In this document: positions 1 through 7,852 of the stretch, piece by piece
Numbering within the stretch: position 1 is the first letter of the stretch
Layout: every line of letters starts with the position of its first letter
DNA from: Burkholderiales bacterium
GTDB lineage: Bacteria; Pseudomonadota; Gammaproteobacteria; Burkholderiales; Burkholderiaceae_D
Assembly: GCA_028868455.1 (NCBI GenBank)
Contig: JAGWUK010000122.1
Location: 1-7,852, forward strand
Reading direction: 5' to 3'
Length of the DNA: 7,852 nucleotides
Position numbers and translations under genes: made by a program
The notes under the pieces: generated by a model
Databases searched by the model: none
What the model was told of the DNA's origin: nothing
What the model saw: the letters and a program-made list of their open reading frames with translations, nothing else

Positions 1-85
1 GATCATTATCGCGCTGATGACTTTCGTAGTTGGTACCTTGTTTATCCGCGAAACCAAAGATAACGATATCTATGCAGCTGATTAA
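1..85 (+). CDS. MFS transporter, C-terminal end only (partial at 5' side)
   Basis: The open frame beginning at base 2 gives about 27 residues and stops at TAA (83-85). The fragment starts with a hydrophobic stretch (IIIALMTFVVGTLFI) followed directly by a charged tail, RETKDNDIYAAD. A last transmembrane helix running into an RETKD-type cytoplasmic tail is typical of the metabolite:H+ symporter (MHS) branch of the major facilitator superfamily, inner-membrane proteins that import organic acids or osmolytes. Substrate and full architecture cannot be judged from this piece. It reads towards the minus-strand operon, and the terminator at 106-139 separates the two. Family assignment is by resemblance of a short tail, so it is moderate only. 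Confidence 0.6.
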   Translation, partial: IIIALMTFVVGTLFIRETKDNDIYAAD

Positions 86-105
86 TTAAAATCGCGTTAT
101 CCAAC

Positions 106-139
106 AAAAAAGCCGCCAATTTTCAGGCGGCTTTTTTTT
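106..139. terminator. Bidirectional rho-independent terminator between the MFS gene and ldcA
   Basis: A perfect stem AGCCGCC (111-117) / GGCGGCT (126-132) with an 8-nt loop is followed on the plus strand by a T run (132-139) and preceded by an A run (106-111) that becomes the U run on the minus strand. With the A/T pairs the stem extends to 12 bp. It can end the plus-strand transporter transcript 21 nt past its stop and the minus-strand gua-que-tadA-ldcA transcript about 45 nt past the ldcA stop. The rest of 86-183 shows nothing else recognisable. Confidence 0.93.
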
Positions 140-183
140 ATCCAGTTTAATCGAACTAAGACACGTCAATTTCTAGTACATAC

Positions 184-1089
184 CTACAAAGCATATTCCA
201 TCGCGAGTCTGGCTTCATTGGCACTGACGAGCAAACTTGCCTGACTTCCGACGACTAAAGTCGCACGCTCACGAATATGCCCAAACGGCAAACCAGTAAG
301 CACGGGTACATCGATCAAGCTTCGCACATATGCCAGCATCGCGTCGAAATCATAGCCATTGTCGTGCGCAGCCAGGCGATAGCCTGAAAAATCGCCAAGC
401 AAAATTGCTTTTTGGGTTTTCAGTACACCAGCAAACTGTAGCTGCAACAGCATTCTTTCCACGCGATATGGATGCTCACCAACATCTTCAATAAACAAAA
501 TCCCGTCATCAATTTGCGTCCAGTAAGGCGTACCCAACATATGGACCAGCATCGCCAGATTGCCTCCCCACAGAGTGCCCTGAACAGCCATATCGGCTAC
601 GCCATGACTGTGGAAGTCAACTACATGCCGTGTACTGTTCAAGCAATCAGCGAACTGGTTTAAAGTGTAGTCACACAAATTGTCGCGCGTATAGTCATCG
701 CACAGCATCGGGCCGGCAATACTGATTTGCCCCCGCGCCAGCAAACGCATGTGCATCAGAGTGAAGTCGCTGTAGCCGACAAAATACTTTCCACTGTTCG
801 CCAACAATTCCATGTCCAGAGAAGGCATCAAACGCGACAAACCATAACTACCTCGCAATGCCATCACCACCTGAACATCTGGATTTGTCGCTGCGGTATG
901 GATCTGCATCAGCCGTTCTTGATCGGTGGCTGCAAATCGCTGCATTTTCTGTTGTGGCTGGTAGTAGTTATGGACAAGAAAGCCCTGCTGCTCCAGAACT
1001 GACAATCCCCGGATGACGCCATCTTCGTCTAATGGCGCACCACTTGGGCCGACGACAGCAATTCCCTTATTCGCGATTATCCTGCGCAT
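184..1089 (-). CDS. ldcA: LD-carboxypeptidase (muramoyltetrapeptide carboxypeptidase), peptidase family S66
   Basis: This enzyme is predicted to remove the terminal D-Ala from the L-Ala-D-Glu-mDap-D-Ala tetrapeptide during cytoplasmic peptidoglycan recycling. Counting from the ATG at 1089 (301 aa), the S66 catalytic triad is visible: the nucleophile Ser107 in GYSDFT, Glu201 in ILFIEDVGE and His271 in LPFGHIRE. Other family blocks are the N-terminal GIAVVGPSG strand-loop, ALRGSYGLSR (near 77-86) and the GGNLAML segment that precedes the Glu. Length is normal for the family. The start is ambiguous. A TTG at 1104 would overlap the tadA stop by 4 nt (TTGA), has a weak GGA upstream, and gives 306 aa with Ser112, Glu206 and His276. 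The ATG at 1089 leaves an 11-nt gap. ATG is preferred only because TTG starts are rare. It is the last gene before the terminator, and nothing links it functionally to its neighbours. Confidence 0.93.
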   Translation of the reverse strand: MRRIIANKGIAVVGPSGAPLDEDGVIRGLSVLEQQGFLVHNYYQPQQKMQRFAATDQERLMQIHTAATNPDVQVVMALRGSYGLSRLMPSLDMELLANSGKYFVGYSDFTLMHMRLLARGQISIAGPMLCDDYTRDNLCDYTLNQFADCLNSTRHVVDFHSHGVADMAVQGTLWGGNLAMLVHMLGTPYWTQIDDGILFIEDVGEHPYRVERMLLQLQFAGVLKTQKAILLGDFSGYRLAAHDNGYDFDAMLAYVRSLIDVPVLTGLPFGHIRERATLVVGSQASLLVSANEARLAMEYAL

Positions 1090-1100
1090 AGACAAATGAC

Positions 1101-2083
<983 letters not shown>

Positions 2084-2090
2084 GAAAAAC

Positions 2091-2726
2091 TTAAGGAATT
2101 TGTAGAAGTTTATGGGTTTGCAGACTCAGCTTCCATTGTGGATGCTGTTTGCAGAATTCTATTGCGCGATGAATATTATCGTCTCTTAAAGGGCCATCCA
2201 TCGCCTGTACAAAATAATGTTCAAAATCAAGATTTGCATATGCCGCCATGTCTTGCCCCATTTGCGGAATAACGACCTTGATTTCATTCCCCTTATGCAC
2301 AACCAATTCGGCACCCATTTTAGGGCTGACGCAAATCCAATCCACGCCATCCGGAACAGGTAATGTTCCGTTAGTTTCAATGGCGATTTCAAAACCAGCA
2401 GAGTGCATAGCAGCGATCAGTGCCAAATCAAGCTGCAATAACGGCTCACCTCCGGTAAACACAACATATTTACTTTCGGTATATGACGCTGGCCACAGCT
2501 TATCGATTGCAAAAGCCAGGTCATGCGCTTGCTTAAATTTACCGCCGCCGACGCCATCAGTACCGACAAAATCGGTGTCGCAAAACTGACAAATCGCCGA
2601 AGGGCGATCTTCTTCTCTACCAGTCCACAAATTACAACCGGAAAAGCGACAGAATACCGCCGGGCGACCAGCATGATTGCCCTCGCCCTGCAGAGTGTAA
2701 AAAATTTCCTTGACGCTATAAGTCAC
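2091..2726 (-). CDS. queE: 7-carboxy-7-deazaguanine synthase QueE (radical SAM)
   Basis: QueE uses a [4Fe-4S] cluster, S-adenosylmethionine and Mg2+ to rearrange 6-carboxytetrahydropterin, the product of the adjacent QueD, into 7-carboxy-7-deazaguanine. In the 211-aa product the cluster ligands read C31-x14-C46-x2-C49. This is the expanded CX14CX2C form known from Burkholderia multivorans QueE rather than the canonical CX3CX2C motif. Other visible blocks are the N-terminal FYTLQGEG (substrate region), TGGEP (91-95, SAM binding), ETNGT (117-121), SPK (134-136) and the C-terminal LQTHK. The start is GTG at 2726, 3 nt after the guaA TAA; a GGGA purine stretch inside the guaA end can serve as ribosome binding site. 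The later enzyme QueC is not in the window. Confidence 0.96.
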   Translation of the reverse strand: MTYSVKEIFYTLQGEGNHAGRPAVFCRFSGCNLWTGREEDRPSAICQFCDTDFVGTDGVGGGKFKQAHDLAFAIDKLWPASYTESKYVVFTGGEPLLQLDLALIAAMHSAGFEIAIETNGTLPVPDGVDWICVSPKMGAELVVHKGNEIKVVIPQMGQDMAAYANLDFEHYFVQAMDGPLRDDNIHRAIEFCKQHPQWKLSLQTHKLLQIP

Positions 2727-2729
2727 GTC

Positions 2730-4322
2730 TTATTCCCACTCAATTGTTGCTGGCGGTTTGCCAGAAATATCGTAAACCACCCGATTAATGCCGCGCACTT
2801 CGTTAATGATACGGTTCGACACTTTGCCCAATAATTCATGGGGCAGATGCGCCCAGTGTGCCGTCATAAAGTCTTGCGTCTGAACTGCCCGCAAAGCCAC
2901 CACGTAATCGTAAGTACGGCCATCGCCCATGACTCCCACCGATTTTACCGGCAGGAATACAGCAAATGCCTGACTAGTGGCGTCATACCAGCTAACCGGT
3001 TTTTCAGCCTGCGGATCAACGAAATTCGCGCGCAATTCTTCGATAAAGATTGCGTCTGCACGCCGCAACAAATCTGCAAATTCTTTTTTAACTTCACCCA
3101 GAATACGCACACCAAGTCCAGGTCCTGGGAAAGGATGTCGATATACCATACCGTGTGGCAATCCCAGAGCAACACCGAGTTTGCGCACTTCGTCTTTGAA
3201 TAATTCACGCAAAGGTTCCAGCAGTTTGAGATTCAATGTGTCCGGCAATCCACCGACATTATGATGACTCTTGATCGTATGTGAGCCTTTCTTGCCTTTA
3301 CCTGCACTTTCTATCACGTCGGGATAAATCGTTCCTTGCGCCAGCCATTTGGCATTGCTTAACTTTGCTGACTCCGCCTGGAAGACTTCAACGAATTCAC
3401 GACCAATAATTTTGCGTTTTGCTTCGGGATCGGTAACACCAGCCAAATGCCCCATGAACTGTGCCGTCGCGTCGACATGAATGACCTTCACGCCGAGGTT
3501 TTTAGCGAACATTTCCATTACCATTTTGCCTTCGTCCAGGCGTAGCAAGCCGTGATCAACAAATACGCAAGTCAACTGATCGCCAATCGCACGATGGATC
3601 AGGGCTGCTGCGACACTGCTATCTACACCACCGGACAAGCCAAGTATCACTTCATCGCTACCGACTTGTGCGCGAATAGAAGCGACAGCCTCGGCAATAT
3701 AATCCGGCATATTCCAATCGGATTTGCAGCCGCAAATTTCGTGCACAAAACGACCAATAATCGCTTCGCCTTGCAATGTATGCGTTACTTCAGGGTGAAA
3801 TTGCACCGCATAAAACCGACGCTCTTCATCGGCCATCGCAGCAATCGGGCAATTATCTGTCGATGCCATCAGCTTGAAACCTGCCGGCATTTCATTAACT
3901 TTGTCCCCATGACTCATCCAGACTTTCAACATGCCATGACCTTCCGGCGTGACGAAATCATTGATGCCGTTCAGCAAAGCGGTATGACTACGCGCGCGGA
4001 CCTCGGCATAACCGAATTCGCGCACCAGACCATTTTCGACTTTGCCTCCGAGCTGCTCAGCCATCGTTTGCATACCGTAGCAAATGCCAAGCACCGGCAC
4101 ACCGGCTTCAAATACGGCCATCGGCGCACGCGGTGTATCGCCTTCTGTCACGCTATTCGGCCCGCCCGACAAAATAATGCCAGCCGCACCGTAATTACGG
4201 ACAAATTCATCACTGACGTCATAAGGATGAACTTCAGAAAAAACACCAGCATCGCGCACACGGCGCGCGATCAATTGAGTAACTTGGGAGCCGAAGTCTA
4301 AAATAAGAATTTTTGAGTGCAT
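2730..4322 (-). CDS. guaA: GMP synthase (glutamine-hydrolysing)
   Basis: GuaA aminates XMP to GMP with glutamine and ATP, the last step of de novo guanine nucleotide synthesis. The 530-aa protein has the three expected parts. The class I glutamine amidotransferase domain (about 1-200) has nucleophile Cys81 in GICYGMQ and His176/Glu178 in QFHPE. The ATP pyrophosphatase domain (about 205-395) has the P-loop SGGVDSS at 230-236, TIYPDVIES at 331-339 and [10 protein letters not shown] at 351-360. The C-terminal dimerisation domain includes [11 protein letters not shown] at 396-406 and ends in TIEWE. No key residue is missing, and length is close to E. coli GuaA (525). The ATG at 4322 follows the upstream GGDEF gene's TGA by only 3 nt, and no Shine-Dalgarno-like purine stretch precedes it, so translation probably depends on coupling. 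It acts in series with GuaB, encoded two genes upstream. Confidence 0.98.
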   Translation of the reverse strand: MHSKILILDFGSQVTQLIARRVRDAGVFSEVHPYDVSDEFVRNYGAAGIILSGGPNSVTEGDTPRAPMAVFEAGVPVLGICYGMQTMAEQLGGKVENGLVREFGYAEVRARSHTALLNGINDFVTPEGHGMLKVWMSHGDKVNEMPAGFKLMASTDNCPIAAMADEERRFYAVQFHPEVTHTLQGEAIIGRFVHEICGCKSDWNMPDYIAEAVASIRAQVGSDEVILGLSGGVDSSVAAALIHRAIGDQLTCVFVDHGLLRLDEGKMVMEMFAKNLGVKVIHVDATAQFMGHLAGVTDPEAKRKIIGREFVEVFQAESAKLSNAKWLAQGTIYPDVIESAGKGKKGSHTIKSHHNVGGLPDTLNLKLLEPLRELFKDEVRKLGVALGLPHGMVYRHPFPGPGLGVRILGEVKKEFADLLRRADAIFIEELRANFVDPQAEKPVSWYDATSQAFAVFLPVKSVGVMGDGRTYDYVVALRAVQTQDFMTAHWAHLPHELLGKVSNRIINEVRGINRVVYDISGKPPATIEWE

Positions 4323-4325
4323 AAA

Positions 4326-5375
4326 TCAAATAATCAAGTCAGGTTGCGCAGGCGTGGCCTGAACAACACAATTGTTTCCTGCACTCCGGGCGGATAGCAG
4401 GGCTTTTTCGGCGAAACTGATCAGCGCCTCCGGTTCTGTACCGGGAAACATGTCTGATGCCACCGAACCGGCGCTGATCGTCAATGCAATTTTTTCGTCT
4501 TCCACCATATCGGGGTGCATCATAACCGCCAGACGAATACGTTCTCCCACGGCCGTCGCCACCAAATGCGATGCTCCGGGTAATACAACAAGCAACTCAT
4601 CGTTAGAGAACCGCCCCAACGCATCGAATGGCCTGATACAGGAGCGAATGCGGCTCACGATTTTGACCAGCATCTGATCGGCAATCATCAATCCGTGCGA
4701 ATCGCGTAAGGTAGGAAGCTGATCCAGGCTGATTAGCAATAGCGCAAGTGATTTACCTGCCTTATCGCAACGATCCATTTCAATATTCAATGATCTGACG
4801 ATGGCCGTTTTATTCCACGTGCCAAGCAGAGGATCAATCATTGCTTCGCGTTTCAAATGTCGGTTTTGCTTTAACAATTCCGTTTGCATCTGATGCATCG
4901 CGCTCAATGCAAGCTCACGTTCAATGAGTGCAGCCATATCAGAAAACGACTGGCGAAGTTCGTCATCCAAGGTTCGAACTTGATAATCAATCAGCCGAAT
5001 GCATGCAACCAGCTTCTCACCTTGACCATAAACCGGATGAGACGCAAAGAAACGGATAAAAGGTATACCTGCCACCATCGGGTGCTTGCACAGTTCAGGA
5101 TGCTCACGTAAATCCGAGATGACGACGATTTCTTCTGAGAGCGGCAAGCTATCAGAAAATATAGCCTCCATCCCGGTAATTGACCGTTCACCCTGATTTA
5201 ACTTCCCGTGCGTATTGCCAAAACTGACAAAGCAATTGGCGACATCGAATAACTGAAGACCGAAGCGCTCGAAACGAGACATGCTCGTCTCAGCCTTTTC
5301 TGCAAAAACCCAGTCAAACCCCGAATTAATCTGAATCGATGTTGTTGGGCCAGAACGATCTGCATTAGTGGACAT
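4326..5375 (-). CDS. GAF and degenerate GGDEF domain protein, probable c-di-GMP receptor
   Basis: The 349-aa soluble protein has a short unstructured N terminus, a diverged GAF-like sensor domain (about 30-155, ending in a RLIDYQVRTLDDE block typical of GAF-GGDEF proteins), a helical linker (about 155-178) and a C-terminal GGDEF fold (about 180-340, opening DPLLGTWNK). The active-site signature GGDEF is replaced by SNDEL (257-261). The metal-ligand Asp of the DxD loop is Ser216, the usual IND is LRD, and the usual GH in the next helix is GL. Four catalytic positions are thus lost and cyclase activity is unlikely. The allosteric I-site RxxD is intact (R248-P-F-D251) at the canonical five-residue distance from the signature. 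Degenerate GGDEF proteins with an I-site, such as PelD and PopA, bind c-di-GMP, so a receptor role is inferred. There is no membrane segment or EAL domain. The ATG has a good GGAGA 5 nt upstream. The GAF ligand is unknown. Confidence 0.85.
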   Translation of the reverse strand: MSTNADRSGPTTSIQINSGFDWVFAEKAETSMSRFERFGLQLFDVANCFVSFGNTHGKLNQGERSITGMEAIFSDSLPLSEEIVVISDLREHPELCKHPMVAGIPFIRFFASHPVYGQGEKLVACIRLIDYQVRTLDDELRQSFSDMAALIERELALSAMHQMQTELLKQNRHLKREAMIDPLLGTWNKTAIVRSLNIEMDRCDKAGKSLALLLISLDQLPTLRDSHGLMIADQMLVKIVSRIRSCIRPFDALGRFSNDELLVVLPGASHLVATAVGERIRLAVMMHPDMVEDEKIALTISAGSVASDMFPGTEPEALISFAEKALLSARSAGNNCVVQATPAQPDLII

Positions 5376-5380
5376 ACCGC

Positions 5381-5385
5381 TCTCC
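5381..5385 (-). promoter_or_regulatory. Ribosome binding site of the GAF-GGDEF gene
   Basis: GGAGA on the minus strand lies 5 nt before the ATG at 5375, within the 39-nt guaB to GGDEF spacer. It is one of the clearer Shine-Dalgarno sites in the operon and fixes this start. Confidence 0.7.
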
Positions 5386-5414
5386 GGTCATTCTCAAGTC
5401 GACATGAATAACAC

Positions 5415-6930
<1,516 letters not shown>

Positions 6931-6979
6931 GCTGCGTGTAAAACTCTTATATAAATTTGCCTATTCAGTGAGTCTAACT

Positions 6980-7477
6980 ATGTCGCAACGTTGTTCCGCA
7001 ATTATCTTAATCGCATCATTTTTATTTTGCACATGTGCACAAGCACAGTATGTCTGGCTAGACGAAAAAGGCGTTAAGCAGTTCTCCGACACACCACCAC
7101 CAGCATCTACGCCGAGTAATCGGATTATTAAGTCACCAAGTCAAATGACCAAACCGACTGAAAACCAGCCCACAACATCTGCCAGCACACCGACAACCAA
7201 AGCGACAAAACCGGAGACGATTGCAAAAAGAAACGAGGAGTTCAATAAGCGCCGCACAGAACAGGCCGAGAAAGAAAAAAAAGCCGAAGCAGAACAACAA
7301 GCCAATGCTGACAAAAAGAAAAATTGTGAACGCGCGAAGGCATACGAGCGGGCCTTGGATTCAGGGATTCGTATTGCCAACACGGATCAAAACGGGGAAA
7401 GAAACTTCCTGACAGATGAGCAGCGCGAACGCGAAAAAGCCGACGTAAAAAAGGCTTTAACTGAATGCCAGCAATAA
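6980..7477 (+). CDS. Secreted DUF4124-domain protein, function unknown
   Basis: From the ATG at 6980 the product has 165 aa. Residues 1-22 form a signal peptide: Arg4, then a hydrophobic core, then an AQA cleavage site before Gln23. A short DUF4124 domain follows directly (about 23-42), recognised by the YVWLDEKGVKQFSDTPPP pattern. DUF4124 is common in beta- and gammaproteobacterial envelope proteins, with no defined activity. Then comes a Pro/Thr/Ser-rich linker (about 43-80), a highly charged Glu/Lys/Gln helix (about 82-115, probable coiled coil) and a polar C-terminal part with two cysteines (116 and 163) that could form a disulfide. The mature protein is predicted to be periplasmic. A GTG at 6968 would add four residues but would lengthen the signal peptide needlessly. 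The gene is divergent from guaB and converges on rnfH with 18 nt between stops. An AT-rich TATATAAA at 6948-6955 could be its -10 region; no good -35 is seen. Confidence 0.82.
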   Translation: MSQRCSAIILIASFLFCTCAQAQYVWLDEKGVKQFSDTPPPASTPSNRIIKSPSQMTKPTENQPTTSASTPTTKATKPETIAKRNEEFNKRRTEQAEKEKKAEAEQQANADKKKNCERAKAYERALDSGIRIANTDQNGERNFLTDEQREREKADVKKALTECQQ

Positions 7478-7495
7478 ACGAATCACGTCGAAAAG

Positions 7496-7798
7496 TTATC
7501 CTGCAGTGTTTATTTGTTTTTTAGCACGCCTACGGCGTGCTTCCATAGGATCGGCTATTAGCGGGCGATAAATTTCTATGCGGTCACCTTCATGCAATTC
7601 AGCATCTAACTGTTTCAACTTGCCAAAGATGCCTACCTTGCAAACGCTGATATCGATTTCCGGATGCACGTGAACAATACCGCTGTTTTGAATTGCGAAT
7701 AAAAGGCTTGCTTTTGCCGGAACTGTGAGCTTTTGCAATGTGGTTTTTTGTTTGCCCGCATAACAGACTTCCACCTGTATTAAAGAAGGTTCAACCAT
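7496..7798 (-). CDS. rnfH: RnfH-family ubiquitin-like (beta-grasp) protein
   Basis: From the ATG at 7798 the product has 100 aa, the usual length for the RnfH/YfjF family. Visible blocks are the first strand IQVEVCYAG (7-15), HPEIDISVCKVGIFGK (45-60) and GDRIEIYRPLIADP (71-84), then a basic tail RRRRAKK (88-94). The fold is the ThiS/MoaD-like beta-grasp, but the C terminus has no diglycine, as usual for RnfH. Its role is unsettled: the name comes from rnf electron-transport clusters, while in many proteobacteria it is paired with ratA, as here. The start is set by AGAGG 6 nt upstream and by the ratA reading frame. A TTG 48 nt further upstream (7846) is in frame but would lie wholly inside ratA and is rejected. 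Start and ratA stop overlap by 8 nt, so the two are probably co-translated. Confidence 0.92.
   Translation of the reverse strand: MVEPSLIQVEVCYAGKQKTTLQKLTVPAKASLLFAIQNSGIVHVHPEIDISVCKVGIFGKLKQLDAELHEGDRIEIYRPLIADPMEARRRRAKKQINTAG
7523..7541. repeat. Strong inverted repeat inside the 3' end of rnfH
   Basis: AGCACGCC (7523-7530) and GGCGTGCT (7534-7541) form a perfect 8-bp GC-rich stem with a 3-nt loop. It lies in the codons for the basic EARRRRA tail of RnfH. On the plus strand it is 45 nt past the DUF4124 stop, but is followed by TCCATA rather than a T run. On the minus strand it is followed by an A run. It is therefore not a standard intrinsic terminator in either direction, though it could stabilise the 3' end of the DUF4124 transcript. 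Confidence 0.5.
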
Positions 7799-7852
7799 AG
7801 ATAGCCTCTGCTCTGGCGCAAAATGAATCGACAAAACTGTTGGCAATTTTTC
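7791..7852 (-). CDS. ratA: RatA-type START/polyketide-cyclase-like protein, C-terminal end only (partial at 5' side)
   Basis: The minus-strand frame entering at the right window edge encodes KIANSFVDSFCARAEAIYG and stops at TGA (7793-7791). A closing amphipathic helix of the type FVDAFVxRAxxIYG is the characteristic C terminus of the RatA/COQ10-like family (SRPBCC fold), and rnfH is its usual downstream partner. Members have been described as a ribosome-associated toxin in E. coli and, for the COQ10 relatives, as ubiquinone-binding lipid chaperones; which applies here cannot be told from 19 residues. The stop overlaps the rnfH start by 8 nt. The rest of the gene lies beyond the window. Confidence 0.72.
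   Translation of the reverse strand, partial: KIANSFVDSFCARAEAIYG

Noticed and set aside
3552..4301. A 249-codon open frame on the plus strand opposite guaA
   Set aside because: It lies wholly antisense to a gene with complete GMP synthase motifs. Its translation is rich in His, Arg and Thr and matches no family I know. It is best explained as a shadow of guaA codon bias.
7025..7045. Lipobox in the DUF4124 signal peptide (two cysteines near the cleavage region)
   Set aside because: FLFC and CTCA do not fit the L-[AS]-[GA]-C pattern, while AQA followed by Gln is a good signal peptidase I site.
7275..7282. Run of eight A in the DUF4124 gene as a phase-variable or frameshifting site
   Set aside because: It sits in GAA AAA AAA codons of a Lys/Glu-rich helix, where A runs are expected. 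The register does not give an A-AAA-AAG slippery site, and there is no alternative downstream frame of interest.

Overview
The window looks like a chromosomal housekeeping region of a betaproteobacterium. Burkholderiales is likely, and Oxalobacteraceae-like (Herminiimonas or Undibacterium type) is possible because base composition is, by eye, only near 50% GC. This placement rests on protein family resemblance: the CX14CX2C-type QueE, the MHS-type transporter end, the DUF4124 protein, and ratA-rnfH close to guaB-guaA. No phylogeny was run. I see no mobile element, CRISPR array, rRNA or tRNA.

Layout from left to right. Bases 1-85 hold the last codons of a plus-strand MFS transporter. A strong bidirectional intrinsic terminator follows at 106-139. 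From 6875 down to 184 the minus strand carries one compact gene run, in transcription order: guaB (IMP dehydrogenase), a GAF plus degenerate GGDEF protein, guaA (GMP synthase), queE, queD, tadA and ldcA. Spacing is 39, 3, 3 and 7 nt, then a 1-nt stop/start overlap (TAATG), then either a 4-nt overlap or an 11-nt gap. A TATAAT box with a short leader lies in front of guaB. No terminator is evident until 106-139, so one long operon is likely. A plus-strand gene for a secreted DUF4124 protein (6980-7477) is divergent from guaB. It converges on rnfH (7496-7798, minus), which is preceded by and overlaps the 3' end of ratA (7791 to beyond the window edge).

How the genes fit together. GuaB and GuaA make GMP from IMP and so feed the GTP pool. 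GTP is the starting point of queuosine precursor synthesis, and QueD and QueE are two early enzymes of that pathway. Queuosine occupies tRNA position 34, the same wobble position that TadA converts from A to I in tRNA-Arg. GTP is also the precursor of c-di-GMP. The gene between guaB and guaA encodes a GGDEF-fold protein whose catalytic signature has decayed (SNDEL) while the RxxD inhibitory c-di-GMP-binding site is intact. It therefore looks more like a nucleotide receptor than a cyclase. LdcA, the last gene, belongs to peptidoglycan recycling and has no obvious link to the theme.

Most of the window is ordinary core genome. The part most worth following is the degenerate GGDEF protein embedded in the guanine-nucleotide operon.
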